From Pseudomonadota bacterium (GTDB taxonomy: Bacteria > Pseudomonadota > Gammaproteobacteria > Burkholderiales > Gallionellaceae), in NCBI GenBank assembly GCA_021787435.1, contig JAJYLY010000021.1:1-33727 (forward strand): DNA of 33,727 nucleotides, in the 5' to 3' direction. The notes beneath the pieces are model-generated. The model was not told the DNA's origin. It saw only the letters and a program-made list of their open reading frames with translations, and searched no databases. The position numbers and the translations under genes were made by a program. Positions 17,806 to 29,418 of this stretch are shown piece by piece (positions within the stretch are counted from its first letter, which is position 1; every line of letters begins with the position of its first letter).

Positions 17806-18882
17806 ATGACAAGAAATATAATCCCGATCCTGCTGTCTTTGACCATCGTATCCGTTGCAAGGGCAGAGACCGGGGATTTCGCGCTCTGCGCAAAGACCTA
17901 TCCGGAAAACGATGCAGAGCGCCTGAAATGCTACGATGCAGTGGCCATGCAAGGTGCGGCTGGCGCAAAAGAGCCCACACCGGAACCGAAGATGGGATTG
18001 CCTGCGCTATCCGAGCAGACAGTGCCGGAAGCGAAGACAGCGCAGAGCGACGAGCGCTCATACATGACGAAGGTGTGGAATCTCGACAACCACGTGGACT
18101 ATGACTCGAGCGCACTGGACAGGCTAAGGCCGCACCAGCAAAGCTACCTCATGATCCAGAAATCCAGCAATATCAACAATCAGCCTTATTCTCCTGCGCC
18201 TGGGAGATCTGTTGCAACGCCCTATGACCTGGATGCGGCAGAAGCGAAATTCCAGCTAAGCTTCAAGACGGATTTCGCGACCCAGGACGTGGATTTATGG
18301 GGCATGAAAACCTTGCGCCTCTGGGGTGCTTATACCCAGCAGTCCTATTGGCAGGTATTCAATACGCGCAATTCGTCGCCGTTCCGTGAAACCGATTACG
18401 AACCCGAGATGATCGCCACTTTAGGCACGGGGAATGAAACGGGATGGAAGTTGCTCAACCTCGGCCTTTTGCATCAGTCGAACGGCCGCTCGAATCCGGA
18501 TTCGCGCAGTTGGAACCGGGTGTATGCGCAAGGCGGCTGGGAATGGGGCGGCTTCTCGCTGCTGGGCCGCGGCTGGTGGCGCATCCCCGAAAGTGCTGCG
18601 AAGAACGACAATCCCGACATCACCCACTACATGGGCTATGGCGATCTGGTGCTGCGCTGGGAGCCGGACAACGGCACGCAGTCGGTTGAGCTGCTTTTGC
18701 GCAACAACCTGAGCCTGAGTCAGAACCTGGGATATATGCAGTTGGACTGGACCTTGCCGGTGGAACTAGGCAAGGCAGCGCGTTTGCATGCAGAGATCAC
18801 CAACGGTTACGGCGAGAGCCTGATTGACTATAATCATCGCCAGACTACGGTAGGGCTGGGCATTTCATTTCGGGAATGGTGA
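17806..18882 (+). CDS. pldA: Outer-membrane phospholipase A1 (OMPLA)
   Basis: About 358 residues, starting with a signal peptide (MTRNIIPILLSLTIVSVARA). A variable linker holds two Cys (FALCAKTYPENDAERLKCYDA). The barrel carries the active-site motif HQSNGRSNPDSRSWNR, with catalytic His223 and Ser225 and the Asn further on, as in E. coli OMPLA. It ends on FREW with a terminal aromatic residue. The enzyme hydrolyses phospholipids misplaced in the outer leaflet after membrane damage and dimerises with calcium. Together with mla genes 6 kb downstream it points to active outer-membrane asymmetry maintenance. ATG 17806 is chosen for the signal peptide. Confidence 0.92.
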   Translation: MTRNIIPILLSLTIVSVARAETGDFALCAKTYPENDAERLKCYDAVAMQGAAGAKEPTPEPKMGLPALSEQTVPEAKTAQSDERSYMTKVWNLDNHVDYDSSALDRLRPHQQSYLMIQKSSNINNQPYSPAPGRSVATPYDLDAAEAKFQLSFKTDFATQDVDLWGMKTLRLWGAYTQQSYWQVFNTRNSSPFRETDYEPEMIATLGTGNETGWKLLNLGLLHQSNGRSNPDSRSWNRVYAQGGWEWGGFSLLGRGWWRIPESAAKNDNPDITHYMGYGDLVLRWEPDNGTQSVELLLRNNLSLSQNLGYMQLDWTLPVELGKAARLHAEITNGYGESLIDYNHRQTTVGLGISFREW

Positions 18883-18883
18883 T

Positions 18884-19276
18884 ATGACATTTGAATCACA
18901 GACACATTATCAGCGCATCGGCGGAGCGGAAAAAATCCATGCGCTGGTGGATCGCTTCTATGAATTGATGGATACGCTGCCGGAGGCCTATGGCATACGC
19001 AAGCTGCATGGTGAGAGTCTGCGCTCCGCAAATGACAAGCTGTTCAAGTTCCTGTCAGGTTGGATGGGAGGGCCGCAGCTGTTCGTTCAGGAATTCGGCG
19101 AGCCTTTTTTGCGCCGCCGCCATTTTCCTTTTGCCATCGCAAGTTCAGAGCGGGATCAGTGGATGATGTGCATGAACCAGGCGCTGAATGAAGTGGTGGA
19201 AGATGCGGCTTTGCGCCGTGAGTTGTCCGATGCGCTTTCAAGGCTTGCCGATCACATGAGAAACAAGGAAGGGTGA
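18884..19276 (+). CDS. Group II truncated hemoglobin (trHbO-like)
   Basis: The 130-residue protein has the truncated-globin pattern: HYQRIGGAEKIHALVDRFYELMD, FKFLSGWMGGPQLFVQEFGEPFLRRRHFPFAI with proximal His80 after RRR, and Trp93 at the G8 position typical of group II. It ends near VVEDAALRRELSDALSRLADHMRN. Such heme proteins bind oxygen, detoxify NO or handle peroxide in the cytosol. It starts one base after the pldA stop codon and is likely cotranscribed with thpR–pldA. Confidence 0.92.
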   Translation: MTFESQTHYQRIGGAEKIHALVDRFYELMDTLPEAYGIRKLHGESLRSANDKLFKFLSGWMGGPQLFVQEFGEPFLRRRHFPFAIASSERDQWMMCMNQALNEVVEDAALRRELSDALSRLADHMRNKEG

Positions 19277-19282
19277 TATATT

Positions 19283-19318
19283 TTGCCGGTGGCAGACCGG
19301 TAACTGGTTATTTTTTTC
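19283..19318 (+). terminator. Terminator after the globin gene
   Basis: CCGGT (19286-19290) can pair with ACCGG (19296-19300) or with the following ACTGG, and a run of seven T follows at 19311-19317. The first 18 bases repeat those at 5013-5030 on the opposite strand. Confidence 0.65.
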
Positions 19319-19513
19319 TTGCGTCGCCAAGAACCCGCACTTGCCACTATCGTCGAAAGTGGCAATGACCATTCCGATAGCGATAACGCCAGTGGCTTTA
19401 AATTAAATCGCCACGTTTTCAGAGAGGGGTCTGAGAAGCGCCAGAGGCGGCCCGAACAAAAGCTGCATATGACCATCGCCAACAACGGAAATAGCAAGCG
19501 GTGTGAAGCCGGC
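19319..19513. other. Intergenic stretch between convergent genes with a hairpin
   Basis: No convincing gene is visible. TTGCCACT (19341-19348) and AGTGGCAA (19358-19365) form an 8-bp stem. Open frames here, on either strand, lack ribosome-binding sites and family features. Confidence 0.5.
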
Positions 19514-21356
<1,843 letters not shown>

Positions 21357-21389
21357 AGGCGTTGACCGCATAAGTTTTTGGGGAAATAC

Positions 21390-21419
21390 TTGATTGCAAT
21401 GCATGATTCGGGCTATTCT
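21390..21419 (+). promoter_or_regulatory. Probable promoter of the PhnD-like/cyclase pair
   Basis: TTGATT (21390-21395) and TATTCT (21414-21419) are 18 bases apart, leaving a leader of about 30-40 bases before GTG 21458. A GGGGAG ribosome-binding site lies at 21448-21453. Confidence 0.45.
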
Positions 21420-21457
21420 CGGACAAGCTTAAAAGAAAAATAATTCTGGGGAGTCTG

Positions 21458-22297
21458 GTGAAAGAATACCTTCTGCGGATGCTGGCTGCATTCTTGCTGC
21501 TGTCCGTGTCCACTGTTTATGCCGAGGATGTGCTTGAGATAGGGATATGGCCCTATGTCAGCACGCAGACCCTGATCGCCGAATATCATCCGGTGCAGGT
21601 TTATCTGGAAAAACGCCTGCACCGTCCTGTTCTTTTTGTCACGGCCATAGATCAAAAGACCTTTATGCAGCGCACCCAGCGCGGAGAATACAGATTCGTG
21701 TTCACTGCACCGCATTTTGCAAGATATGCGCAATTGGATGCAGGCTATGTGCCCATGCTGAGGCCCAAAAGAAATTCGTTTGCGGTCTTCGTGGTCGACA
21801 AGGACAGCCCGTTGCACAGCATCAGCGATCTGCGCGGCAAGACCGTCACGCTGACTGACAAGATCACGATGATTGCGATGCTCGGCTTGCAGGCATTGCA
21901 TGACAACGGTCTCGAACCGGGAAAGAATATCACGGTGCGTTATGCGGTTTCCCACAACAGCGCGGTGCTTGATGTCTTGCGCGGGAATAGCGATGCCGCG
22001 GTCACCGGTGCGATCATATTTGATCAGCTGCCACAGAGCATGAAGAGTGACCTGAAAATCCTGAAAGTGACCGGGGAAACGTCGCCTATGATCTATTTGG
22101 CAAGCCCCAGAGTGCCGGCTGAAGAAGTGGCGAAGATGAAGCAGATCATGCTGGATTTTGTCGACCGCACGCCGGAGGGAAAAGAATTCATACGGAATCT
22201 GGGGTACGAAGGGTTGCGCGAACCGACCAAGGCCGAGATGCAAAGTCTGGATCCCCTGGTGGCTAACCTTAAGAAACAGTTGAGACAGGCTCAATGA
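21458..22297 (+). CDS. PhnD-like periplasmic solute-binding protein
   Basis: The 279-residue protein begins with a signal peptide (KEYLLRMLAAFLLLSVSTVYA, cleaved before EDVLEIGIWPY). The PhnD/phosphate-phosphite-phosphonate binding fold is seen in LEIGIWPYVSTQTLIAEYHPVQVYLEKRL, FTAPHFARYAQLDAGYVPMLRP, DLRGKTVTLTDKIT and the SHNSAVLDVLRGNSDAAVTGA block. No ABC permease or ATPase gene is nearby; instead the stop overlaps the start of a membrane cyclase (ATGA, 22294-22297). That argues for a sensory rather than transport role, delivering ligand state to the cyclase. The ligand is not predictable. Confidence 0.85.
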   Translation: MKEYLLRMLAAFLLLSVSTVYAEDVLEIGIWPYVSTQTLIAEYHPVQVYLEKRLHRPVLFVTAIDQKTFMQRTQRGEYRFVFTAPHFARYAQLDAGYVPMLRPKRNSFAVFVVDKDSPLHSISDLRGKTVTLTDKITMIAMLGLQALHDNGLEPGKNITVRYAVSHNSAVLDVLRGNSDAAVTGAIIFDQLPQSMKSDLKILKVTGETSPMIYLASPRVPAEEVAKMKQIMLDFVDRTPEGKEFIRNLGYEGLREPTKAEMQSLDPLVANLKKQLRQAQ

Positions 22298-24714
22298 AAC
22301 GTTTTTCTCCCACCCAATCTTTGCGTTTCAAGCTCATTCTGGCCAGCGTGGTCGTCGAGTTGATCATGCTGACCATATTGGTCGGCAATAGCGTGCGCGT
22401 GATGGAAAATCATCTGCTAAGCCAGGCGCAAATCCGCATGGAGGAAATCCGTCCCTTGCTCAATGCTTCTTTGGCAGCAGCGCTGGCAGAGCGCGACTAT
22501 GGCACCATGGACAGCGTGTTAAAGCAGGTGAGGCAGGAGCAGGGTATCAGCTACCTCGTGCTGTTTGACAGCACAGGGAGGGTGGTGGCGTCCGACGGAT
22601 GGTCGGCAGGACAGACTTTGCCAAATATGGATGCGAACATCAATTCGGTCAAGCCTGGCGGGATTTATAACACGGACATTCCGATCAGGATCGCGGGCGA
22701 GATTTATGGTGATCTGCGCATCGGGGTGTCGACCGATTTTCTGGCCAGAGCCAAATCCAGCATCCTGAACCAGAGTCTGGCCATCGCAGCACTGGAGATC
22801 GTGCTCTCCATCCTTTTGCTGGCGGCAATAGGCTTGTGGCTCACCAGGCATCTGGTGTTGTTAACGCGCGCCACCAAGGTGATTGCCGAGGGGAAATTTG
22901 ACATACAGGTGCCGGTGCATGGACATGACGAGATCGCAAGGTTGAGCGCCGCCTTCAATGCGATGACGGCAGCGGTGCACCTTCGTATACTGGAGCTGGA
23001 AGTGTCCGAAGGCAAGCAGCGCCAGTATCTGAGCGAGGCAGAACAGGAGCGCGCACGTATGGTGTCGCTGTTGGGCGCGATGCATCAGGGCATACTGTTT
23101 GTCGGCGCAGACAACAAGGTGGTTTATTTCAATCCGGCTTTTTTGCGCGTCTGGATGATCGCCGATACGGAAAAGCTGATCGGCAAGCCGGCGTCAGAGG
23201 TGTTGCGTCTTTCCTCCAATGTTCTGTCGCAGCCTGACCACTTCTCCAGATTTTTGCTCGATGTGACGACGGCTCACGAGGTGAGCGACAATTTTGAGAT
23301 ACACATGGCGGATGGCCGAGTGGTCACCCAGATCAGCTATCCGGTGCGCGATGTCGAATCCCGCTTTGTCGGGCGGATGTGGGTATATGAAGATATCACC
23401 AAGGAGCGCCAGACCGCAGAGCAACTGATCTATCTGGCCGAACGGGACTCCCTGACGGGGTTGTACAACCGGCGCCGTTTCCAGGACGAGCTGGCGCGTT
23501 TCATTATCGATTCGGACAGGCGAAAGTCGCACGGGGCGCTGATGTTTTTCGACCTGGATGAATTCAAGTACATCAACGATACGTTCGGCCACGGCGCAGG
23601 GGACGCGATGCTGATCCGCATTGCAGGCGAAGTGGGTAAGTTGATACGGCGCAACGAAATCTTCAGCCGGCTGGGCGGGGACGAGTTCGCGATCCTGATG
23701 CCTGAAGCCAGCCGACAGGAAATCGAGGCGCTTGCGGAAAGAATCGTGCGCGCAGTCGCGCAAATCCCGTTTCGTTTCGATGCGCAGAATCTGCGTCTGA
23801 CCACGAGTCTAGGCATCGCTCTATATCCTGAAAGCGCTGGCAATGGCGAGGACCTGATCGCCCATGCGGATGCAGCGATGTATCAGGCAAAAGGGGCGGG
23901 CAAGAATGCCTGGCGCATTTACCGTTCCGACATGGACGTGTCCCAGGCGATGGTGACCCGCTTGTCATGGAACGACCGCATCAACCGCGCGCTTGAAGAC
24001 AATCTCTTCGTGCTGCATTTTCAGGGGATATTCAAAACTGACGATGCGCGTACGCTGTCTCATCTCGAAGTGCTGGTGCGCATGAAGGACAAGGATGCGC
24101 CGGGCGGGTTCATCATGCCCGGCCATTTCATTCCCTTCGCCGAGAAGAGCGGCAAGATTCTCGATGTGGATCGCTGGGTGCTGAGTGAAAGCATCGAATT
24201 GCTGGCGAGCTCGGATCATGTGCCTGCTTTGGCCGTGAATATTTCCGGTCGCTCTTTCGATGAGCCCACCTTGCCTCATTACATCAGCGAATTGTTGAAG
24301 CAGCATGGCGTCGCGCCAAACCGGTTACTGGTGGAGCTGACCGAGACATCTGCCGTGAGCGATCTGCACGACGCGCAGCGCTTCATCGAGGCATTGCGGC
24401 AAACGGGCTGTCGTGTCTGCCTGGACGATTTCGGCACGGGTTTCTCCTCGTTTGCCTATCTCAAGCACCTGAATGCGGACATCCTGAAGATAGATGGCCT
24501 GTTCATCCGAGATCTTGCCAATAATTACGACAACCAGATATTCGTCAAGGCGATCGTGGATGTGGCGCGCGGTTTGCGCAAGACCACCGTCGCGGAATTC
24601 GTGGAAGATGCGGAGACGCTGGAAATGCTGAGAAGATTCGGGGTCGATCAGGCGCAGGGATATTATCTCGACATGCCGCGAGAGGAGCATCCCGCGCTCA
24701 AGAAACCAGGGTAA
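22294..24714 (+). CDS. Membrane receptor with HAMP, PAS, GGDEF and EAL-type domains
   Basis: The 806-residue protein has a TM helix at 12-32, a periplasmic domain at 35-160, a second TM at 161-183 and a HAMP region to about 236. A PAS domain (252-372, LLGAMHQGILFVGADNKVVYFN) leads to GGDEF (385-545). The catalytic motif RLGGDEF (residues 458-464) is intact. The inhibitory I-site reads RRNE rather than RxxD, so product inhibition may be weakened. In the EAL domain the signature is EVL (592-594) instead of EAL, but metal-binding acids remain: ETSAV, DDFGTGFSS (711), KIDGLF and EFVED. Both synthesis and hydrolysis of c-di-GMP are possible. Coupling to the binding protein suggests ligand-controlled c-di-GMP signalling. 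Confidence 0.92.
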   Translation: MKRFSPTQSLRFKLILASVVVELIMLTILVGNSVRVMENHLLSQAQIRMEEIRPLLNASLAAALAERDYGTMDSVLKQVRQEQGISYLVLFDSTGRVVASDGWSAGQTLPNMDANINSVKPGGIYNTDIPIRIAGEIYGDLRIGVSTDFLARAKSSILNQSLAIAALEIVLSILLLAAIGLWLTRHLVLLTRATKVIAEGKFDIQVPVHGHDEIARLSAAFNAMTAAVHLRILELEVSEGKQRQYLSEAEQERARMVSLLGAMHQGILFVGADNKVVYFNPAFLRVWMIADTEKLIGKPASEVLRLSSNVLSQPDHFSRFLLDVTTAHEVSDNFEIHMADGRVVTQISYPVRDVESRFVGRMWVYEDITKERQTAEQLIYLAERDSLTGLYNRRRFQDELARFIIDSDRRKSHGALMFFDLDEFKYINDTFGHGAGDAMLIRIAGEVGKLIRRNEIFSRLGGDEFAILMPEASRQEIEALAERIVRAVAQIPFRFDAQNLRLTTSLGIALYPESAGNGEDLIAHADAAMYQAKGAGKNAWRIYRSDMDVSQAMVTRLSWNDRINRALEDNLFVLHFQGIFKTDDARTLSHLEVLVRMKDKDAPGGFIMPGHFIPFAEKSGKILDVDRWVLSESIELLASSDHVPALAVNISGRSFDEPTLPHYISELLKQHGVAPNRLLVELTETSAVSDLHDAQRFIEALRQTGCRVCLDDFGTGFSSFAYLKHLNADILKIDGLFIRDLANNYDNQIFVKAIVDVARGLRKTTVAEFVEDAETLEMLRRFGVDQAQGYYLDMPREEHPALKKPG

Positions 24715-24717
24715 AAG

Positions 24718-24747
24718 TTGAGCACAGGCGGCGCTATCGTTTAGAAT
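24718..24747 (+). promoter_or_regulatory. Promoter of the mla operon
   Basis: TTGAGC (24718-24723) and TAGAAT (24742-24747) are separated by 18 bases. The -35 box lies just after the cyclase stop codon. The leader to TTG 24775 is about 20 bases. Confidence 0.5.
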
Positions 24748-24774
24748 GCGCCATCTGTCATCTGGAATCCAATT

Positions 24775-25578
24775 TTGTCACCACCCGCCTTGGTCGAGAT
24801 ACGCGACCTTAATTTCACCTACGACAAGCGTCCTGTCCTGCAGGGGATCAACATGACCTTCCCCCGGGGGAAGCTGGTTGCCATCATGGGATTGTCAGGC
24901 TGCGGCAAGACGACGTTGCTGCGCCATATCGGCGGCGCGTTAAAACCCAATCGCGGCTATGTCAGGATGGACGGACAGGTGATGCATGAGCTGAGCCCGG
25001 CTGGTCTTTATGCAATGCGGCGCAAAATGGGCATGCTGTTCCAGTTCGGCGCGCTGTTCACCGACATGTCGGTGTATGACAATGTGGCATTCCAGATGCG
25101 CGAGCATACCGATTTGCCAGAGGACATCATCCGCAGCCTGGTGGTCATGAAGCTCAATGCGGTGGGCTTGCGCGGCGCGCAGAACATGATGCCATCCGAA
25201 CTGTCTGGCGGGATGGCAAGGCGCGTGGCCTTGGCGCGCACCGTCGCACTCGATCCAATGCTCATCATGTATGATGAGCCCTTTGCGGGGCTGGATCCAA
25301 TTTCGCTTTCGGTGATCGGCGATCTGATACGCCGTCTGAACGATGCGCTGGGTGCGACATCGATCATTGTCACGCACGACATTCAGGAGTCATTAAAGAT
25401 TGTGGATTATGTTTATTTCATGGCGAACGGCGTGATCGTCGCGGAAGGCACGCCGGATGAGCTGCGCGCCAGCGACACCGATTTTGTGCGCCAGTTCATG
25501 CACGGCGAGATGGATGGCCCGGTGCCTTTCCATTATCCTGGTGCTGATTACCGACTAGACTTGAATTTGCGGGCCTGA
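24775..25578 (+). CDS. mlaF: Phospholipid transport ATP-binding protein MlaF
   Basis: The 267-residue ATPase has Walker A GLSGCGKTTLLRHI, signature LSGGMARRVALART (the M in place of Q is typical of MlaF), Walker B LIMYDEPFAGLDPIS and the H-loop IIVTHD. It powers the MlaFEDB complex that moves phospholipids between the inner membrane and MlaC. The start is probably TTG 24775, since no ATG or GTG in frame lies before the β-strand LVEIRDLNF. mlaE begins four bases past its stop codon. Confidence 0.95.
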   Translation: MSPPALVEIRDLNFTYDKRPVLQGINMTFPRGKLVAIMGLSGCGKTTLLRHIGGALKPNRGYVRMDGQVMHELSPAGLYAMRRKMGMLFQFGALFTDMSVYDNVAFQMREHTDLPEDIIRSLVVMKLNAVGLRGAQNMMPSELSGGMARRVALARTVALDPMLIMYDEPFAGLDPISLSVIGDLIRRLNDALGATSIIVTHDIQESLKIVDYVYFMANGVIVAEGTPDELRASDTDFVRQFMHGEMDGPVPFHYPGADYRLDLNLRA

Positions 25579-25582
25579 CAAT

Positions 25583-26371
25583 ATGACCGTCATCAATACC
25601 ATCAGAGGGATAGGGCACCGCATCATCAATGCGGTATGGCGCATCGGCGTGGCTGCACGCTTCTTTTTCCTGACCTTGCTTTATTCGGGGAACAGCTTCA
25701 GGCGTTTCCATCTGATCATCAAGGAGCTGTTTTCATCCGGCGTGATGTCGCTTATCATCATCATCGTGGCCGGCCTGTTCGTCGGCATGGTGCTGGGGCT
25801 GCAAGGTTACGAGACGTTGAAGCGTTACGGCTCGGAGTCTGCCTTGGGCGTGATGGTGGCGCTGGGGTTGGTGCGCGAACTTGGCCCAGTGATGGCGGCG
25901 CTTTTGTTTGCCAGCCGCGCGGGTTCCGCGATGACCGCCGAAATCGGCCTGATGAAGGCGACAGAGCAGATATCAGCAATGGAGATGATGGCGGTGAACC
26001 CGATCGCACGCATCGTCGCGCCCAGATTCTGGGCGGGGGTGATCTCAATGCCGCTTCTGGCTGCGCTGTTCAGCGCGGTGGGTATATTCGGCGGGTATCT
26101 GGTAGGCGTCGTGCAGATCGGCGTGGACGAGGGATCGTTCTGGTCGCAGATGCAGGCGGCGGTGGATTTTCGCGAGGACATACTGAATGGCGTGATCAAG
26201 AGTCTGGTGTTCGGCACCGTGGTGACCCTGATCGCATTGTTCGAGGGATTCGATGCGCCACCTACCGCAGAAGGGGTGTCCGGGGCGACCACGCGCACGG
26301 TGGTCACCTCGTCGCTGGCGATTTTGATGCTGGATTTCGTGTTGACTGCAATCATGTTTAGAGGGGCTTAA
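25583..26371 (+). CDS. mlaE: Phospholipid transport permease MlaE
   Basis: The 262-residue integral membrane protein shows the MlaE family pattern: FFSSGVMSLIIIIVAGLFVGMVLGLQGY-like segment, ALGLVRELGPVMAALLFASRAGSAMTAEIGLMKATEQISAMEMMAVNP, and VFGTVVTLIALFEGFDAPPTAEGVSGATTRTVV. Two copies form the membrane core of the Mla ABC complex. It sits between mlaF and mlaD with short gaps. Confidence 0.96.
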   Translation: MTVINTIRGIGHRIINAVWRIGVAARFFFLTLLYSGNSFRRFHLIIKELFSSGVMSLIIIIVAGLFVGMVLGLQGYETLKRYGSESALGVMVALGLVRELGPVMAALLFASRAGSAMTAEIGLMKATEQISAMEMMAVNPIARIVAPRFWAGVISMPLLAALFSAVGIFGGYLVGVVQIGVDEGSFWSQMQAAVDFREDILNGVIKSLVFGTVVTLIALFEGFDAPPTAEGVSGATTRTVVTSSLAILMLDFVLTAIMFRGA

Positions 26372-26375
26372 CGCA

Positions 26376-26843
26376 ATGGAACGTACGACGTTGGATTTAT
26401 GGGTGGGGATGTTTGTGGTGGCTGGCATCGCAGCGCTGGTGTTTCTGGCGATGAAGGTCGGCAACCTCGGCACTTACAATGTATCGAACACCTATGAGGT
26501 TCATGCCTATTTTTCCAATGTGGGCGGCTTGAAGCCCAAGGCGTCAATCAGGGATGCAGGCGTGCTGGTCGGCCGGGTGACGGCAATCAATCTGGATACG
26601 CAGCGTTACGAGGCGAATGTGGTGATGAGCATAGACAAGCGCTATCAGTTTCCCAAGGACACCTTTGCCAATATCCTGACGTCGGGTCTTCTGGGCGAGC
26701 AGTATATTGGCCTGATGCCGGGTGGGGATACGGAGATGCTCAAAAACGGTGATCAGATCAAGCAGACGCAATCGGCGATGGTGCTGGAGGATCTGATCAG
26801 CAAATTCATGTTCAGCAAGGCGGCAGAGCCTGCCGCAAAATAA
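26376..26843 (+). CDS. mlaD: Phospholipid-binding MCE-domain protein MlaD
   Basis: The 155-residue protein has an N-terminal membrane anchor (LWVGMFVVAGIAALVFLAMKVGNL) followed by one MCE domain (YEVHAYFSNVGGLKPKASIRDAGVLVGRVTAINLD; ILTSGLLGEQYIGLMPGGD). MlaD hexamers form the periplasmic ring through which lipids pass on MlaFEDB. The length fits the single-MCE MlaD rather than longer PqiB/YebT proteins. Confidence 0.96.
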   Translation: MERTTLDLWVGMFVVAGIAALVFLAMKVGNLGTYNVSNTYEVHAYFSNVGGLKPKASIRDAGVLVGRVTAINLDTQRYEANVVMSIDKRYQFPKDTFANILTSGLLGEQYIGLMPGGDTEMLKNGDQIKQTQSAMVLEDLISKFMFSKAAEPAAK

Positions 26844-26852
26844 GGAGTGGAA

Positions 26853-27473
26853 ATGAAAAAATTTGTATGGGTTGCGGTTTTGTTTTTCATGGCAGGTGTT
26901 GCGCAGGCGGAGATGGTCGCACCCGATGTGCTGGTCAAGAACACTGCGCAGGATGTGATTGCGATTGTCAAGCAGGACAAGGATATCCAGTCGGGTGATC
27001 AAAAAAAGATTCTGGCGCTGGTGGATGCGAAGATATTGCCGAATTTCGACTTCACCAGGATGACGCAACTGGCGGCGGGCAGGTACTGGCGCCAGGCAAC
27101 TCCTGAGCAGAAGAATGCGCTGGTGAGCGAATTCCGCACTATGCTGGTGCGCACTTATACCAAGGCTTTCACCCAGTACAAGGATCAAACGATAGAGGTG
27201 AAGCCTGCGAAATTTTCTCCGACCGATACCGAAACCACGGTCAAGACACAGATACTGAAGCCAGGCGGGCAGCCTACCGATGTGGATTATGTGATGAAAA
27301 AATCGGATACCGGTTGGAAGGTTTTCGATGTGGTCATCGAAGGGGTGAGCATGGTCACAAGCTATCGCGGCACTTTCTCGAGCCAGATCGAGCAGTCCGG
27401 CATAGATTCGCTGATCAAGTCCCTGGCAGACATGAATGCCAAGGCGGCCACGCTGAAGGCTGATGCAAAGTGA
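26853..27473 (+). CDS. mlaC: Periplasmic phospholipid-shuttling protein MlaC
   Basis: The 206-residue protein has signal peptide MKKFVWVAVLFFMAGVAQA and the MlaC family blocks ILPNFDFTRMTQLAAGRYWRQATPEQKNALVSEFRTMLVRTYTKAF and GWKVFDVVIEGVSMVTSYRGTFSSQI. It carries phospholipids across the periplasm between the MlaA outer-membrane site and MlaFEDB. ATG 26853 is chosen because it gives the signal peptide and an AAGGAG site precedes it; GTG 26847 lies within that site. Confidence 0.95.
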   Translation: MKKFVWVAVLFFMAGVAQAEMVAPDVLVKNTAQDVIAIVKQDKDIQSGDQKKILALVDAKILPNFDFTRMTQLAAGRYWRQATPEQKNALVSEFRTMLVRTYTKAFTQYKDQTIEVKPAKFSPTDTETTVKTQILKPGGQPTDVDYVMKKSDTGWKVFDVVIEGVSMVTSYRGTFSSQIEQSGIDSLIKSLADMNAKAATLKADAK

Positions 27474-27748
27474 TCTCGCGAGAAGGGGATCGCCTAGTGC
27501 TTTCCGGCAGGCTGGTCATGTCCACCGTGCCGGCGCTTTATGAATCGGGTTTGCAGCATCTTGCAAGCGAAGACCTGCTGGTGGATTTCTCCACGGTCGA
27601 AGCCGTCGATTCTTCTGCCGTCAGCATGCTGCTTGGCTGGACTAGGGCTGCAAAGAAGCAGGGGCGCAATCTGCGCGTTAAAAACATGCCTGCCGATCTG
27701 ACTAGCCTGGCGCATCTTTACGGTGTGGACGAGATGCTGCCTGGCTGA
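27470..27748 (+). CDS. mlaB: STAS-domain protein MlaB
   Basis: The 92-residue protein is a single STAS domain: DRLVLSGRLVMSTVPALYESGLQHL, LLVDFSTVEAVDSSAVSMLLGWTRAAKKQGRNLRV and a helical end. MlaB binds MlaF on the cytosolic side and is needed for assembly and ATPase activity of the complex. It starts with GTG, sharing bases with the mlaC stop (GTGA), so translation is coupled. Confidence 0.9.
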   Translation: MISREGDRLVLSGRLVMSTVPALYESGLQHLASEDLLVDFSTVEAVDSSAVSMLLGWTRAAKKQGRNLRVKNMPADLTSLAHLYGVDEMLPG

Positions 27749-27786
27749 ACGCAGTTTACTTTTGAATTTTTTTGGACAGGATGGAA

Positions 27787-28029
27787 ATGGTTACCCCGGA
27801 GAGCATACAGCAGGGCATCGCGCAGGGCATGGCGACCGAATATTTGACAGTGACCGGAGACGGCCAGCATTTCGAAGCGATCGTGGTGAGCGATGCGTTT
27901 GCAGGCAAGAGCCGCATCCAGCGCCATCAGATAGTCTATCAGACGCTCGGCGAACGCATGAGAGGAGAAATTCATGCGCTGTCGATGAAAACCTATACAC
28001 CCGAAGAGTGGGAGAAAAACAGTCAGTAG
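27787..28029 (+). CDS. ibaG: BolA-family protein IbaG (YrbA)
   Basis: The 80-residue protein has the BolA fold: EYLTVTGDGQHFEAIVVSDAFAGKSRIQRHQIVYQTLGERMRGEIHALSMKTYTPEEW. The conserved helix RHQIVYQTL and C-terminal strand are clear; the variable loop lacks the Cys of the BolA-C class and is the IbaG/BolA-H type. These proteins work with monothiol glutaredoxins in Fe-S transfer. The location between mlaB and murA is the conserved one. ATG 27787 is preferred over 27781 because of spacing from ACAGGA. The last residues (NSQ) run into a repetitive spacer. Confidence 0.88.
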   Translation: MVTPESIQQGIAQGMATEYLTVTGDGQHFEAIVVSDAFAGKSRIQRHQIVYQTLGERMRGEIHALSMKTYTPEEWEKNSQ

Positions 28030-29330
<1,301 letters not shown>

Positions 29331-29395
29331 CGGGGAAAGAGGAAAGGGAGAAAAAGCAGGACTTCCCTTCTCCTCTCTCTCTTCTCCATTTTATT
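29331..29395. repeat. Purine/pyrimidine mirror-like spacer between murA and hisG
   Basis: A purine-only half (GGGGAAAGAGGAAAGGGAG, 29332-29350) is followed by a pyrimidine-only half (CTTCCCTTCTCCTCTCTCTC, around 29362-29381). The halves can pair into a long imperfect hairpin. It may act as a terminator-like or repeat-derived element. No gene lies here. Confidence 0.55.
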
Positions 29396-29418
29396 GAATT
29401 GACTGTGAGCAATACAAC

